Shown here: piece after piece, positions 1 through 8,287 of the stretch | Layout of the letters: the number at the start of each line of letters is the position of its first letter | Position numbering within the stretch: the stretch's first letter is position 1 | The notes under the pieces: model-generated | Told to the model about the DNA's origin: nothing | The model's database searches: none | What the model saw: only the letters and a program-made list of their open reading frames with translations | Source: a virus | Direction: 5' to 3' (one strand) | DNA: 51,412 bases | IMG/VR virus record: IMGVR_UViG_3300021579_000010 | Location: 1 to 51,412 of that record | Made by a program: the position numbers and the translations under genes

Positions 1-13
1 ATATATGGAAGCC
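1..13. repeat. Terminal direct repeat, left copy
   Basis: The first 13 bases (ATATATGGAAGCC) are repeated exactly as the last 13 bases at 51400-51412. This indicates a circular or circularly permuted molecule, or an assembly overlap. It could also be a short recombination core or cohesive-end sequence, but no integrase was seen that would support the former. Confidence 0.8.
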
Positions 14-74
14 CGCACAAGCACACCTGTAACCACTTTTTTCAAACATGTTGCGCCCTCCCTAAGGCACTTTT

Positions 75-89
75 GCCCTAATTTAGGGC
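75..89. repeat. Perfect short palindrome GCCCTAA-T-TTAGGGC
   Basis: Seven-base arms flank a single T, and the palindrome is followed by TTTA. It sits at the left edge of the inverted-repeat array. It could be a weak terminator or a protein-binding palindrome. Confidence 0.5.
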
Positions 90-92
90 TTT

Positions 93-400
93 ATTGCCAC
101 CGATTGCCACCGATTGCCCTAGAATTTACTTGTAGAGCAAAGGGTTAACTCATTGATAATCAGTAAATTAGCTATCAACATTGCCACCATTGCCACAAAA
201 TTAGTATAATGATAAATATAAGAATATAGGAAATATATACGAACAGGCACGTATACGTATACGCATATACGCGTATATAGAACTCTTTCCTGTGGCAATG
301 GCAATTGTGGCAAAGGTGGTATCTAACAGACTGGTTTACAACAAATTAACCCTTTGCTCTACCACAATCACTTAAGGCAATGGTGGCAATCGGTGGCAAA
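93..400. repeat. Nested inverted-repeat array, candidate origin or control region
   Basis: Three nested inverted pairs share nearly one centre: 96-111 with 382-397 (16 bp, exact), 133-148 with 346-361 (TAGAGCAAAGGGTTAA and its reverse complement, exact), and 187-197 with 291-301 (11 bp). The 9-base motif ATTGCCAC(C/A) occurs four times forward on the left (93, 103, 180, 189). Inverted versions occur on the right (291, 306, 382, 392). The centre is an alternating purine-pyrimidine tract at 247-279. The layout suggests an array for an initiator or regulator protein on either side of an easily distorted core. No gene is supported inside it. Confidence 0.7.
247..279. other. 33-nt strictly alternating purine-pyrimidine tract
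   Basis: Every base from 247 to 279 alternates purine and pyrimidine (GC/AC/GT/AT steps). Such sequences can adopt Z-DNA or unwind under negative supercoiling. It lies at the centre of the nested inverted repeats, where an origin's unwinding element would be expected. Confidence 0.65.
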
Positions 401-467
401 GGTACTTTCAGTTAAACACATCAAAACTAAGTTTAATATGTTAGGTGGAACCTTTTTAGCAACAGAT

Positions 468-498
468 TTGCTTTGTTGCAACACTTTGATTAGCTTTG
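468..498 (+). promoter_or_regulatory. Promoter of the packaging operon
   Basis: A Bacteroidota -7 box TAGCTTTG (491-498) lies 20 bases after a TTG (468-470), with the ATG of the first rightward gene 16 bases downstream. The 12-base sequence GCTTTGTTGCAA occurs twice, at 470-481 and 493-504. The second copy overlaps the -7 box, so a repressor or activator bound to the pair would control this promoter. Confidence 0.6.
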
Positions 499-514
499 TT
501 GCAAATTCGATTTT

Positions 515-871
515 ATGAGGGAATCAGGGTACTATTGGGTAAAGCTTGTGGGTGAATCAAATTGGTCTGTCGCATTTTATGACAATGGGTTTTCCACAAA
601 AGAAGGTATGCATCAGATTTGTGATGCCCGAATACTCACTCCTGATGAAGAAAATCCGCTTCTCAAAGCACAAGCCATTCTTGATTCTATGCTAAGTGCC
701 AAAGCCTTTGTTGTGAATTTCCTTGGCGAAGATTTTCCAAAACCTGTTTTCCCAGATGGTTACATTCCAGGGTTCACTGAATATGTGAAAGTTGCCTACC
801 CAACAGGTACAACGCCTATGGACATCAAAGTTAAGCACTACATAAACTTTGTCAATGGCCTTACTCACTAA
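515..871 (+). CDS. Unrecognised small protein, first gene of the packaging operon
   Basis: A 118-residue soluble protein that opens the rightward operon. The N-terminus (residues 5-22, GYYWVKL...WSVAFY) resembles a short aromatic-rich domain common in small phage proteins, where a tool-box role such as binding or inhibition is usually only guessed. No membrane segment or catalytic motif is visible. The start ATG lies 16 bases after the -7 box. The end overlaps the next gene by 17 bases, so the two are co-translated. Position suggests an accessory packaging role, but this is inference. Confidence 0.7.
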   Translation: MRESGYYWVKLVGESNWSVAFYDNGFSTKEGMHQICDARILTPDEENPLLKAQAILDSMLSAKAFVVNFLGEDFPKPVFPDGYIPGFTEYVKVAYPTGTTPMDIKVKHYINFVNGLTH

Positions 872-1541
872 AGCAGAGTTCTGCATCAAGATAGGCTGGC
901 TCAAAGAGAATGCCAAGGGCGAGATGAAACCTGAGACCAATAAACTCTCGGTAATGACCAACCCTAAACGCAGAAAAGTAATCTTGACAGAGGATGACAT
1001 GATTGATACGGAGCATCCGACTAACAAGGCATTTATGGCTAAGGTGTCAGGTGTGGTTCCTAAAAAAACCAACAATAAGGAAACTTTGAAAGCACCTAAG
1101 CCCGAAACTTCGAAAGCACCTAAGCAGGAAATACCAAAATCACCTAAAACCGAAACGCCAAAAGCAGAACAAGACGATGAACCAGAGCTAGATGAAGACG
1201 GTATTATGCCACTTCACGTAAGCGATAAGCTCTGGAACCATAGCAGGGCTTTGAAAGTACAAAGCGAGGCAATACTAGCAAAGGTAAAAGTTGAGAAAGA
1301 GAGTGGCACATTGATACCCACAGACTTGATAATCCCTCTATTCCAGACCCACAGCCAACAGATATTGGTGGCAATGAGCAATATGGTTGAAGATGCCCTG
1401 CGGGTTATGTGTAAAAAATATGACATTTCCATAGAGGATAGAGCAGAAATTAAGGGAAACTGGACACTAATAATCAACAAAACCCTTGAAAATGCAAAAG
1501 AAGGTACAAAAAAGCAGTTAAAAACATTATTAGCGTCATGA
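855..1541 (+). CDS. Putative terminase small subunit
   Basis: A 228-residue protein in the place usual for TerS, two genes before the large subunit. It has three parts: an N-terminal ~60-residue segment, a low-complexity charged linker (about 65-115) built of repeated KAPKPET-like units ending in an acidic stretch, and a helical C-terminal part (about 120-228). TerS binds the packaging start site and regulates the large subunit. No family motif is certain, so the call rests on context and size. An upstream TTG (849) is in frame, but the ATG at 855 is preferred. Confidence 0.5.
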   Translation: MALLTKAEFCIKIGWLKENAKGEMKPETNKLSVMTNPKRRKVILTEDDMIDTEHPTNKAFMAKVSGVVPKKTNNKETLKAPKPETSKAPKQEIPKSPKTETPKAEQDDEPELDEDGIMPLHVSDKLWNHSRALKVQSEAILAKVKVEKESGTLIPTDLIIPLFQTHSQQILVAMSNMVEDALRVMCKKYDISIEDRAEIKGNWTLIINKTLENAKEGTKKQLKTLLAS

Positions 1542-1750
1542 TAGACCAAAACCACCCACTCAAACTAGCCGGCTTCACGGATGAAGCAATTACCGAGCTT
1601 GACAACCTGTATGACAGTAGGCCGCCCATGCTCACACGAGAGCAGTTCTATCTAGGCACGATAGCCCAATTTTCCGGCAAAATGATGCCTACACCAGGGT
1701 ATGTACCCGATTTATCCAAGAAGGAATTTGTAGAATTTGAGGAAAAGTGA
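1538..1750 (+). CDS. Small protein between the terminase genes
   Basis: A 70-residue acidic protein, soluble by its composition. It is locked between the terminase genes: its ATG overlaps the preceding TGA (ATGA) and its TGA overlaps the GTG of the next gene (GTGA), so all three are translationally coupled. It may be a packaging accessory or a head-tail joining factor. No family is recognised. Confidence 0.65.
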   Translation: MIDQNHPLKLAGFTDEAITELDNLYDSRPPMLTREQFYLGTIAQFSGKMMPTPGYVPDLSKKEFVEFEEK

Positions 1751-3789
1751 TTGATGCCAACTACGACATAGAAAATGTAATAGCACAACTTGAAAGGATA
1801 CTCGATTCCGACAAGACTGCGCTATCTACAATTAAACCATCCGAATGGGTGGAGGCAAACCTGATTATGGAAGAGCCCTTTCCTGGGCCATATAGGTACA
1901 GCCTCACACCCTATTGCCGTGAAATCATAGACTGTTGGGCTACGGACCATCCGATGCTCTGGATAGCTATTATGAAGGGTGCGCAGATAGGCCTGTCATC
2001 AGGTGTCATAATACCTTCAATCGTGTGGTCAATAGCCAAAGACCCCTGCCGAATGCTGTTCACGGTAGGCTCGCCAGCCCTGATAGAGAAAGCCATGGAA
2101 AAGCTGGACAAGGCTATCTTTGGTGCCGGTGTAAAGTCTTTGATAGCTGACCAAAGTAATCGTAAGAAGAACCAGAAATCAGGTGATACCGATACCAAGA
2201 AAAGTTTTCCTGGTGGCTTCGTTGAAATATTCAACGCAGGTAACCCGAACCTGTTCAGGGATACCTCGCACAGGAAATTCTGGCTAGATGACTTTGAAGC
2301 AGTGCGCACCAGCAGTAAGAGCGCAGGTTCTACTAGGAAGGTGGCAGAGATGCGAGCAGCTGCATATGAGAACCGGCACAAGCTGGCATATGTCAGCACA
2401 CCGGAGTTAGCGGAGAACTCCAACATTGAAGAAGCATACTTACTTGGTGACCAGAGGAAGTATTACATCCCATGTCCGTGCTGTGGTGCGTTAATAGATT
2501 TGCACTGGTCTATTGAGAAAAATGGGATACAGGGTGGCATCGTCTGGGAGTGGAGTGATGAGGATATGAACGCACTTAAACCAGGTTCGGTGAAATACAG
2601 GTGCCAGGAGTGCGGTGATGCTTTCAACGATAAGACCAAGGATGCCCTGCTGAATGCAGGTAAGTGGATACCTACAGCACAACCAAGTAAGCCGGGGTAT
2701 TATAGTTATCACATAAGTTGCCTCTATGCACCAACAGGGTTCTATGGGTGGGAGAAGTATGTGTACGATTACCTAGAGGCCTGCCCAAGAAATCAGCCAC
2801 GTAAAGAGGCTTTGTATCAATCCTTCGTTAACACGGTATTAGGTCTTACCTACAAACCACCTACCGAGAACCTGGATGCTTCCAAGATTGCAGGTAATAT
2901 TGCAGACTATGAGCCGGGTGTAGTGCCTGACAGCCTCAGCGTAGAACACGGAAATGGCCACATAGTGATGCTCACATGTGGTGCTGACTTGAATGGTAAA
3001 ATGAAAGGCTCACAGCATAACGTGAATGATGCAAGGCTGGATTATGAGGTGGTAGCGCACTCTGAATCAGGTGCCACATACTCCATACTCCAAGGCAGCA
3101 TAGGTACATTCAAACCACTTGGCGGTAATGAAGGTGAGGACAGGGTGATTTGGTCATATGAGCAGGACGTGGAGAACTCTGTCTGGCCGGAGTTCGAGAA
3201 AATACTGAAACGTGAGTTCCCGATAGATTCAGGTGGTACAATACCAATAGCTGTTACCCTGCTTGACTGCTCGGCTTATGCCACTACAGCAGCATATCCA
3301 TTTTTGGAACGCACCAACTGCTATGTGGTAGGTGTGAAGGGCGAAAAAGAAGAAGAGTACAAGTACCTCGGAAGGAACACTAGATTTGTTAAGCCATCCA
3401 TGGAGCGACCCAAGGACTTGTGGATATTACAGGTAGGTCTGCTTAAAGACAGGAATGCAGAGTATATGGCTTTGAACCACGACAAGAAAACAAAGCAGCC
3501 TGACGGCTTTATGAATTTTCCGCATCCATCAAACAGGATGTATGAGTATGCCACATACTTCCAGCACTTCGAGGCAGAAGAGAAAAGGGTAATCAACAAA
3601 GATGGCAAAACATACTACAGGTGGGTTAAGAAAAACTCCGAGGTACAGAACCACTTCCTAGACTGCCGTGTGTACAACTTGGCAGGTAAGGAAATAATGA
3701 TGGCTATCTACGATAAGGAAACAGATGACCGCAGCAAGGTCAAAGGGGATTGGAGGGCTTTTGCTAAGATACTGGCAGAGGCAATATAA
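1747..3789 (+). CDS. Terminase large subunit, GpA-like
   Basis: The motor and nuclease that cuts concatemeric DNA and pumps it into the prohead. Its 680 residues match the GpA family size. Visible parts: an ATPase domain with a P-loop-like KGAQIGLSSG (77-86) and an acidic FWLDDFEAV (near 180), two CxxC pairs of a zinc-binding element (CPCC near 244 and CQEC near 286), and a C-terminal nuclease domain starting around VMLTCGADLNG (near 405), where the Asp would be a metal ligand. The start is GTG overlapping the previous stop. The next gene is separated by a promoter at 3783-3848, so packaging and tail genes can be expressed separately. Confidence 0.92.
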   Translation: MIDANYDIENVIAQLERILDSDKTALSTIKPSEWVEANLIMEEPFPGPYRYSLTPYCREIIDCWATDHPMLWIAIMKGAQIGLSSGVIIPSIVWSIAKDPCRMLFTVGSPALIEKAMEKLDKAIFGAGVKSLIADQSNRKKNQKSGDTDTKKSFPGGFVEIFNAGNPNLFRDTSHRKFWLDDFEAVRTSSKSAGSTRKVAEMRAAAYENRHKLAYVSTPELAENSNIEEAYLLGDQRKYYIPCPCCGALIDLHWSIEKNGIQGGIVWEWSDEDMNALKPGSVKYRCQECGDAFNDKTKDALLNAGKWIPTAQPSKPGYYSYHISCLYAPTGFYGWEKYVYDYLEACPRNQPRKEALYQSFVNTVLGLTYKPPTENLDASKIAGNIADYEPGVVPDSLSVEHGNGHIVMLTCGADLNGKMKGSQHNVNDARLDYEVVAHSESGATYSILQGSIGTFKPLGGNEGEDRVIWSYEQDVENSVWPEFEKILKREFPIDSGGTIPIAVTLLDCSAYATTAAYPFLERTNCYVVGVKGEKEEEYKYLGRNTRFVKPSMERPKDLWILQVGLLKDRNAEYMALNHDKKTKQPDGFMNFPHPSNRMYEYATYFQHFEAEEKRVINKDGKTYYRWVKKNSEVQNHFLDCRVYNLAGKEIMMAIYDKETDDRSKVKGDWRAFAKILAEAI

Positions 3790-3848
3790 CTCTATTTAAC
3801 TCTATTTAGCACTATCCAAAAAAGAATTTTTAAAACATTCATACTTTG
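3783..3848 (+). promoter_or_regulatory. Late promoter of the tail operon with conserved 33-bp element
   Basis: Positions 3783-3815 are identical over 33 bases to 18654-18686 upstream of the head operon. The element contains a tandem AACTCTATTT repeat. After 25 bases comes a near-consensus -7 box ATACTTTG (3841-3848), and the sheath ATG follows 17 bases later. The element sits where an activator would bind upstream of a weak -33 region. Confidence 0.7.
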
Positions 3849-3865
3849 CGGCAAAATACAATAAC

Positions 3866-5407
3866 ATGGGTAATAGTGCTGTACCGAGTAATTATGTAAC
3901 ATCTGTCTTAGGGTATGTGTTACAAAAGGGCTTTTTCAATCCAAGCTCACCGAACTTACCACAGAACATAAGCATCTTAGGTGAAGCGAACCATGCCAAT
4001 CAATCAGGCCTTGTACTCACAGGTACAATCATAACTTCTACTAAGCAGGCTGCTACACTTTACGGATATGGTTCACCTATCTACTCTGTTTGCCGCATCC
4101 TTTTCAACAATAATTGTACAGTTCCTGTCACTGTTTACCCACAGCTTGAAGCTGGTGGTTCTGTAGCTAAAGTGATTACGGTCACTCCTACAGGCACAGC
4201 CACGGCAAATGGCACAGTGAATTTTTGTGTATCAGGCCGTGAACAGGTTGACAGTCAATCCTACTCAATTAACGTAGTTATAGGTGATGACCCGACAGCT
4301 ATTTGCGATAAAATGCGCACTGCGTTTGCAGCCGTATTAGGTTGCCCACTTATAGGCTCAGGTACATCAACTTTTATCGGAACTGCAAAATGGCAGGGTC
4401 TTACAAGCAATGACATAAACATTGTTGTAGATATGCCAGCTACATCAATCGGTGTAACTTTCGCTGTGGTTAATACTACTGCCGGTGCTGGTACACCTTC
4501 TATTGGAAGTGGTACCGGTGCTACTACAGGCTTGGATTTCTTTGGTAACGCATGGAACACCATTGTTATCAATACTTATGGCCTTGTTGCGGGTACACTT
4601 ACGTCTTTGGAATCCTACAATGGTGTTCCTGATGAAACGAATCCTACCGGTCAGTATGCTGGTATCATAATGAGGCCATTACTGGCTTTATCAGGTACTA
4701 AGTTAGATGACCCTACTTCGATAACTGTTAACCACAGTACCCAAGTAACTGTGGTAACATGTCCAGCCCCTTTAACCTTAGGTATGCCTTATGAGGCTGC
4801 TGCTAACGTGGCAGTCCTCTGGGCTAAAACAGCACAGGATACCCCACACGGTGATATTCAAGGTCAAGCATATCCAGATATGCCAGGTCCTGATGTTGCA
4901 GTTAATCCTTCAATGTCAAGTGTGGCATTCAGGCAGTACTGTGTGACCCGTGGCTGCTCCACAGTGAATTTTCAATCAGGAAACGGCACACCTGGAACAG
5001 GTACATACACAATGGTGGATTTTGTCACTACATACAATGTATCCGGTGAGTTCCCTCCGTTCTACCAATACCCACGTACATTGAACATACACTTCAATTA
5101 CAAGTTCGGGTATTACCTGAAACAGTTGGAAACCTGCGAGGGTAAAGCACTGGTACCGGATACAAGTATTGTACGTGTAGGCAATGTAGTTAAACCTCTT
5201 ACATGGAGGGCTGTGCTAGAGCAGTACAATCTTGACTGTGAAAGCAGGGCTTTGATTGTGAATGCTGCTGCCAATAATAAATTAATTTCTGTAACAATCA
5301 ACAATTCCAACCCTAACAGGATGGACACTGAAGAGCCTATACAGATTTCAGGTTATGGCAGGATTTTCTCTACCGCAGTAAAAGGCGGGTTTTTCTTTGG
5401 CAATTAA
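3866..5407 (+). CDS. Contractile tail sheath protein
   Basis: The subunit of the contractile sheath around the tail tube, 513 residues, the usual size for a Mu gpL-type sheath. The N-terminus (PNLPQNISILGEAN, residues 32-45) matches the sheath family pattern. The middle is Gly/Thr-rich and variable. The C-terminal ~110 residues form the conserved core ending in GGFFFGN. It is the first gene after the conserved late promoter. The tube gene follows at 13 bases and the chaperone, tape measure and baseplate genes come next, as expected for a myovirus. Confidence 0.88.
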   Translation: MGNSAVPSNYVTSVLGYVLQKGFFNPSSPNLPQNISILGEANHANQSGLVLTGTIITSTKQAATLYGYGSPIYSVCRILFNNNCTVPVTVYPQLEAGGSVAKVITVTPTGTATANGTVNFCVSGREQVDSQSYSINVVIGDDPTAICDKMRTAFAAVLGCPLIGSGTSTFIGTAKWQGLTSNDINIVVDMPATSIGVTFAVVNTTAGAGTPSIGSGTGATTGLDFFGNAWNTIVINTYGLVAGTLTSLESYNGVPDETNPTGQYAGIIMRPLLALSGTKLDDPTSITVNHSTQVTVVTCPAPLTLGMPYEAAANVAVLWAKTAQDTPHGDIQGQAYPDMPGPDVAVNPSMSSVAFRQYCVTRGCSTVNFQSGNGTPGTGTYTMVDFVTTYNVSGEFPPFYQYPRTLNIHFNYKFGYYLKQLETCEGKALVPDTSIVRVGNVVKPLTWRAVLEQYNLDCESRALIVNAAANNKLISVTINNSNPNRMDTEEPIQISGYGRIFSTAVKGGFFFGN

Positions 5408-5420
5408 ATAAATAATTTAT

Positions 5421-5813
5421 ATGGCAATTTTAGCGGCTGGTGATATAAGGGAGATAACAGCAAATAACCCTGATGTAGGGATTATTTTCTTTGACCCGGT
5501 ATCCGGTGAAGATAACCAGATTGATGTCGGTGGCCTCCGTGCTGATGACACAAAAGCTGTTACCAGTTCAGGTACGCTTATCAACTCTTACAAGAGAGTG
5601 GTGGCTATGACTGAGATACTTGTGGCTGCTGACACATACCCTGATGCTGTGGCGATTGCAGGCAGTACCAAGGAAACAGTATGGACTATAGCCATGTTAA
5701 ATGGTACAGTCTACAAGGGCGCAGGTGTTATCCAGGGTGACCTTGCAGCGTCATTGTATAAAGGCACTTATAAGCTGTCAATTGTTTCAGGTTTAGGTTT
5801 TGTAATTCAGTAA
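5421..5813 (+). CDS. Tail tube protein
   Basis: A 130-residue predicted beta-rich protein directly after the sheath, matching the Mu gpM position and the size of small tube proteins. Tube subunits stack as hexameric rings and form the DNA channel pushed through the envelope on contraction. No sequence motif is diagnostic, so the call rests on order, size and composition. Confidence 0.75.
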   Translation: MAILAAGDIREITANNPDVGIIFFDPVSGEDNQIDVGGLRADDTKAVTSSGTLINSYKRVVAMTEILVAADTYPDAVAIAGSTKETVWTIAMLNGTVYKGAGVIQGDLAASLYKGTYKLSIVSGLGFVIQ

Positions 5814-5817
5814 TCAT

Positions 5818-6213
5818 ATGTTCGTAGAAAAAATCACACCAGAGTTGGCACTTAAAGAAGCCAACGACTATGCGGATAAAAAGAATTTGCTCCCAAGCCG
5901 CAGAGCAATGTTACAACCAGCAGTAAACACGCTGGCAGAGGCTATTCAATACGGTATTTGCGCCATACTTGATGACGGTTCTATATCGCACGTCTTAGTA
6001 AGTCCTGTGTTAAGCCTGACCACAATAGACTACAAGCCAAGGCTAAAACCTTTGGACGTTAAAAATGAAATAGCCAAAATAAAACAGGATAGCATCAGTG
6101 ACCGTACAGGTGTTTACCTTAAGCTGCTTACAGGGCTTACGGTAACAGAGATTAATTCATTGGAACCAACTGATAGCAGCATAGCTGAGGCGATTTCCCT
6201 TTTTTTCTGGTAA
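5818..6213 (+). CDS. Tail assembly chaperone, zero-frame product
   Basis: A 131-residue protein between tube and tape measure, the fixed place of the gpG-type chaperone that coats the tape measure before tube polymerisation. It ends at TAA 6211-6213, just after the run of seven T at 6200-6206. A second reading frame continues to the tape measure start, giving a frameshifted longer product (see the next entry). Confidence 0.8.
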   Translation: MFVEKITPELALKEANDYADKKNLLPSRRAMLQPAVNTLAEAIQYGICAILDDGSISHVLVSPVLSLTTIDYKPRLKPLDVKNEIAKIKQDSISDRTGVYLKLLTGLTVTEINSLEPTDSSIAEAISLFFW

Positions 6214-6407
6214 CTGATAAACAGGGAAGGGATTTATCTATTTGCCAAGGTGATACAGGAATCGAGGACAACATTAAAAACATAGTAAGAGTATATGTAG
6301 AGCATTTCAAGGTGGAGCCTTCCGTGATAGGGAGGCTTTTTTGGGATAGGGAGGACTGGGATGGTTTAGTATTCTGGTATGACCACATAAAAGATATTAA
6401 AAAGTAA
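5818..6407 (+). CDS. Tail assembly chaperone, -1 frameshift fusion product
   Basis: Slipping back one base at T TTT TTC (6201-6207) lets ribosomes continue in the -1 frame, reading CTG GTA ACT from 6207 onward. The extension is 66 codons and ends at TAA 6405-6407. It is rich in Asp, Lys and Trp (segments FWDREDWDGL and VFWYDHIKD) and leaves no gap before the tape measure ATG at 6407. The fusion would be about 196 residues, equivalent to lambda gpGT, whose T part recruits tube subunits. The extension has no good start of its own, which supports frameshifting. Confidence 0.85.
6201..6207 (+). promoter_or_regulatory. Programmed -1 frameshift site TTTTTTC
   Basis: A canonical X XXY YYZ heptamer in the correct phase (zero-frame codons TTT 6202-6204 and TTC 6205-6207), three bases before the zero-frame TAA. 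No long stem-loop was evident just downstream, so the heptamer and the nearby stop may be the main stimulators. Confidence 0.85.
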
Positions 6408-8287
6408 TGGCGCAACCTAATGTATTACAGACGTACTTCACAGCCGTAGACTTAATGTCAGGGCCGATGTCTCGTATGCAGCTAGGTCTGATGAAAATGA
6501 CTGCCTCAGCACATCAGTTACAGACAGCAATGGCGAGTACGAATGCCACGCTGATGTCTGTAGGCACTTCTGCGCTCATGACAGGCGCAGCCATAGCAAT
6601 ACCACTCGGATTGGCAGCTAATGAGGCTATGAAGTTTGAGAAAGCCATGGGTAATGTAGCTACCCTGGTGGACACCACGAAAGAGAGTATGCAGCAAATG
6701 GGCGATGAGGTGCTGAATATTGCCAAGCAGATGCCCGTACCAATCCACGACCTTACTACAGCTTTATATCAAATCAGAAGTGCCGGTGTTCCTGCGGAGA
6801 AAGCAATGGAAACACTTAATGCTTCAGCTATGTTGGCTACAGCAGGTTTGGGGGAAACCCGTGAGGCAGCGAACATGATAACCTCCGTTCTTGTGGATTT
6901 CAAAAATGAGGGTCTTAATGCTGCTGCTGTAGCAGATATACTTTTTAAGGCTGTTAAGAACGGTAAAACTACAGTGGCTCAAATGGCACCTGAATTTGGT
7001 AAGGTGGCACTTGCAGCAGCAGAGGTAGGGGTATCATTCAAAGAACTCATAGCTATGACTGCGGCCATCACCAACACAGGTGTGCAGACAGCAGAGGCAC
7101 AAACGGAAATAACAGGTGCGCTTATAGCCATGAATAAGCGTACTGCCGAGATGATAGATATACAGGAAAAGCTGTCAGGCACTATGGGTATATCCGGTAC
7201 AGAGTTCCTGCAATGGGCTGGCGGTGCTGTAGGTGCCATGAAAATGGTAAGCGACTACGCAGCATCCCACAGGCTTGACTTGTTCCACATCTACGGACGT
7301 AAAGAAGGTGCTTTGGCATCAGGTGCAATTATTAAAATGCAGAAGGAGAAGTTTGACGAACTTTATTCAACCATAATGCACGGTAATGCTATTCAGGATG
7401 CTTTCAACAAGCAGAACGAAACGGCAGCAGCAGCCATGCAAAAAGCTACAAGCCAACTCACGATATTAGGCATCCGCATAGGTGGCATCCTATTACCAGC
7501 ACTTGTAAAAGTAGGTGATGTCTTACTACCTGTGATAGAAGGGATTGGTAATTTTGCTAGGGAACACCGTGACCTTACAGCAATTATAGTAGGTAGTATA
7601 TCTATTTTCTCACTACTAGCCCTCACAATAGGTTCTGTAAGTCTAGCCATGAGTACCATGATTAAGGGTGCGGTTATGTGGAAAATGGTTATGGGGGGTT
7701 ACGCAATGCTCATGAATCGTGCTACATCTGCGCTTGTGGGTTTTTATATGGCTGTAGATGTAGGTTCAATCACGATATTAAGTGCTTTAGGTACTTTGGG
7801 GCTATATGTGGCTGCTATAGGTGCGTTAGCGGCAATGTTTGGCGGTAAATTGTATGACAACACAAAGCAGTATGATAAGCTGTTAGTCCAGACCAAAGAT
7901 GGCATGAAGGATTTGGTAAAACCTACGGAGCAAGCCACTATAGCACTTAATGATTACATAGATACGAAAAACAGATACCAAAAAACACAAAACTTTCAGA
8001 AGTTTTTAGACTATGAAAGATTAAAAGGTGGTGATTTTGCAGCACAAAGGGCCATACTTAAAAACGCTATTTTTTCAGAAGATAGAGATATCGTTTGGAA
8101 CCCTCAGCGTGAAGCACCTAAGCCGTCTGATTTTCCAGGTATTGATACTGTTGCCGCGGCTAAAGCAGATAGCACTATGAATGTGTACGTGAATACCAGC
8201 GTAGATAAAAATGGTAATAGTACAACCACAGTAACTAATAATGCAAACATTCCAATAAATGTAAGGCAAACAGGAGTACCACACTAA
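6407..8287 (+). CDS. Tail tape measure protein
   Basis: Sets tail length and is ejected ahead of the DNA. It has 626 residues, short for a myovirus tape measure, which predicts a short tail. The N-terminal third has Met/Ala-rich helices. Residues ~75-260 match the phage minor tail (PhageMin_Tail) pattern, with 'FEKAMGNVATLVDT' and repeated Ala-rich helices. Hydrophobic segments lie at about 355-375, 390-415 and 445-480. A short C-terminal domain is rich in Asn/Thr (about 585-626). The ATG overlaps the stop of the frameshifted chaperone product. Confidence 0.85.
   Translation: MAQPNVLQTYFTAVDLMSGPMSRMQLGLMKMTASAHQLQTAMASTNATLMSVGTSALMTGAAIAIPLGLAANEAMKFEKAMGNVATLVDTTKESMQQMGDEVLNIAKQMPVPIHDLTTALYQIRSAGVPAEKAMETLNASAMLATAGLGETREAANMITSVLVDFKNEGLNAAAVADILFKAVKNGKTTVAQMAPEFGKVALAAAEVGVSFKELIAMTAAITNTGVQTAEAQTEITGALIAMNKRTAEMIDIQEKLSGTMGISGTEFLQWAGGAVGAMKMVSDYAASHRLDLFHIYGRKEGALASGAIIKMQKEKFDELYSTIMHGNAIQDAFNKQNETAAAAMQKATSQLTILGIRIGGILLPALVKVGDVLLPVIEGIGNFAREHRDLTAIIVGSISIFSLLALTIGSVSLAMSTMIKGAVMWKMVMGGYAMLMNRATSALVGFYMAVDVGSITILSALGTLGLYVAAIGALAAMFGGKLYDNTKQYDKLLVQTKDGMKDLVKPTEQATIALNDYIDTKNRYQKTQNFQKFLDYERLKGGDFAAQRAILKNAIFSEDRDIVWNPQREAPKPSDFPGIDTVAAAKADSTMNVYVNTSVDKNGNSTTTVTNNANIPINVRQTGVPH

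Noticed and set aside
119-313. A leftward open frame inside the inverted-repeat array
   Set aside because: Low-complexity Tyr/Ile/Val-rich translation of the A/T-rich core, no promoter or leader, and it lies within a region best explained by repeats.
1911-2426. Long open frame opposite the terminase gene
   Set aside because: Antisense shadow of a well-supported gene; no promoter, leader or recognisable protein features.
6979-7239. Open frames opposite the tape measure gene
   Set aside because: Antisense to a well-supported gene and composed of Ala/Ser-rich, non-protein-like sequence.
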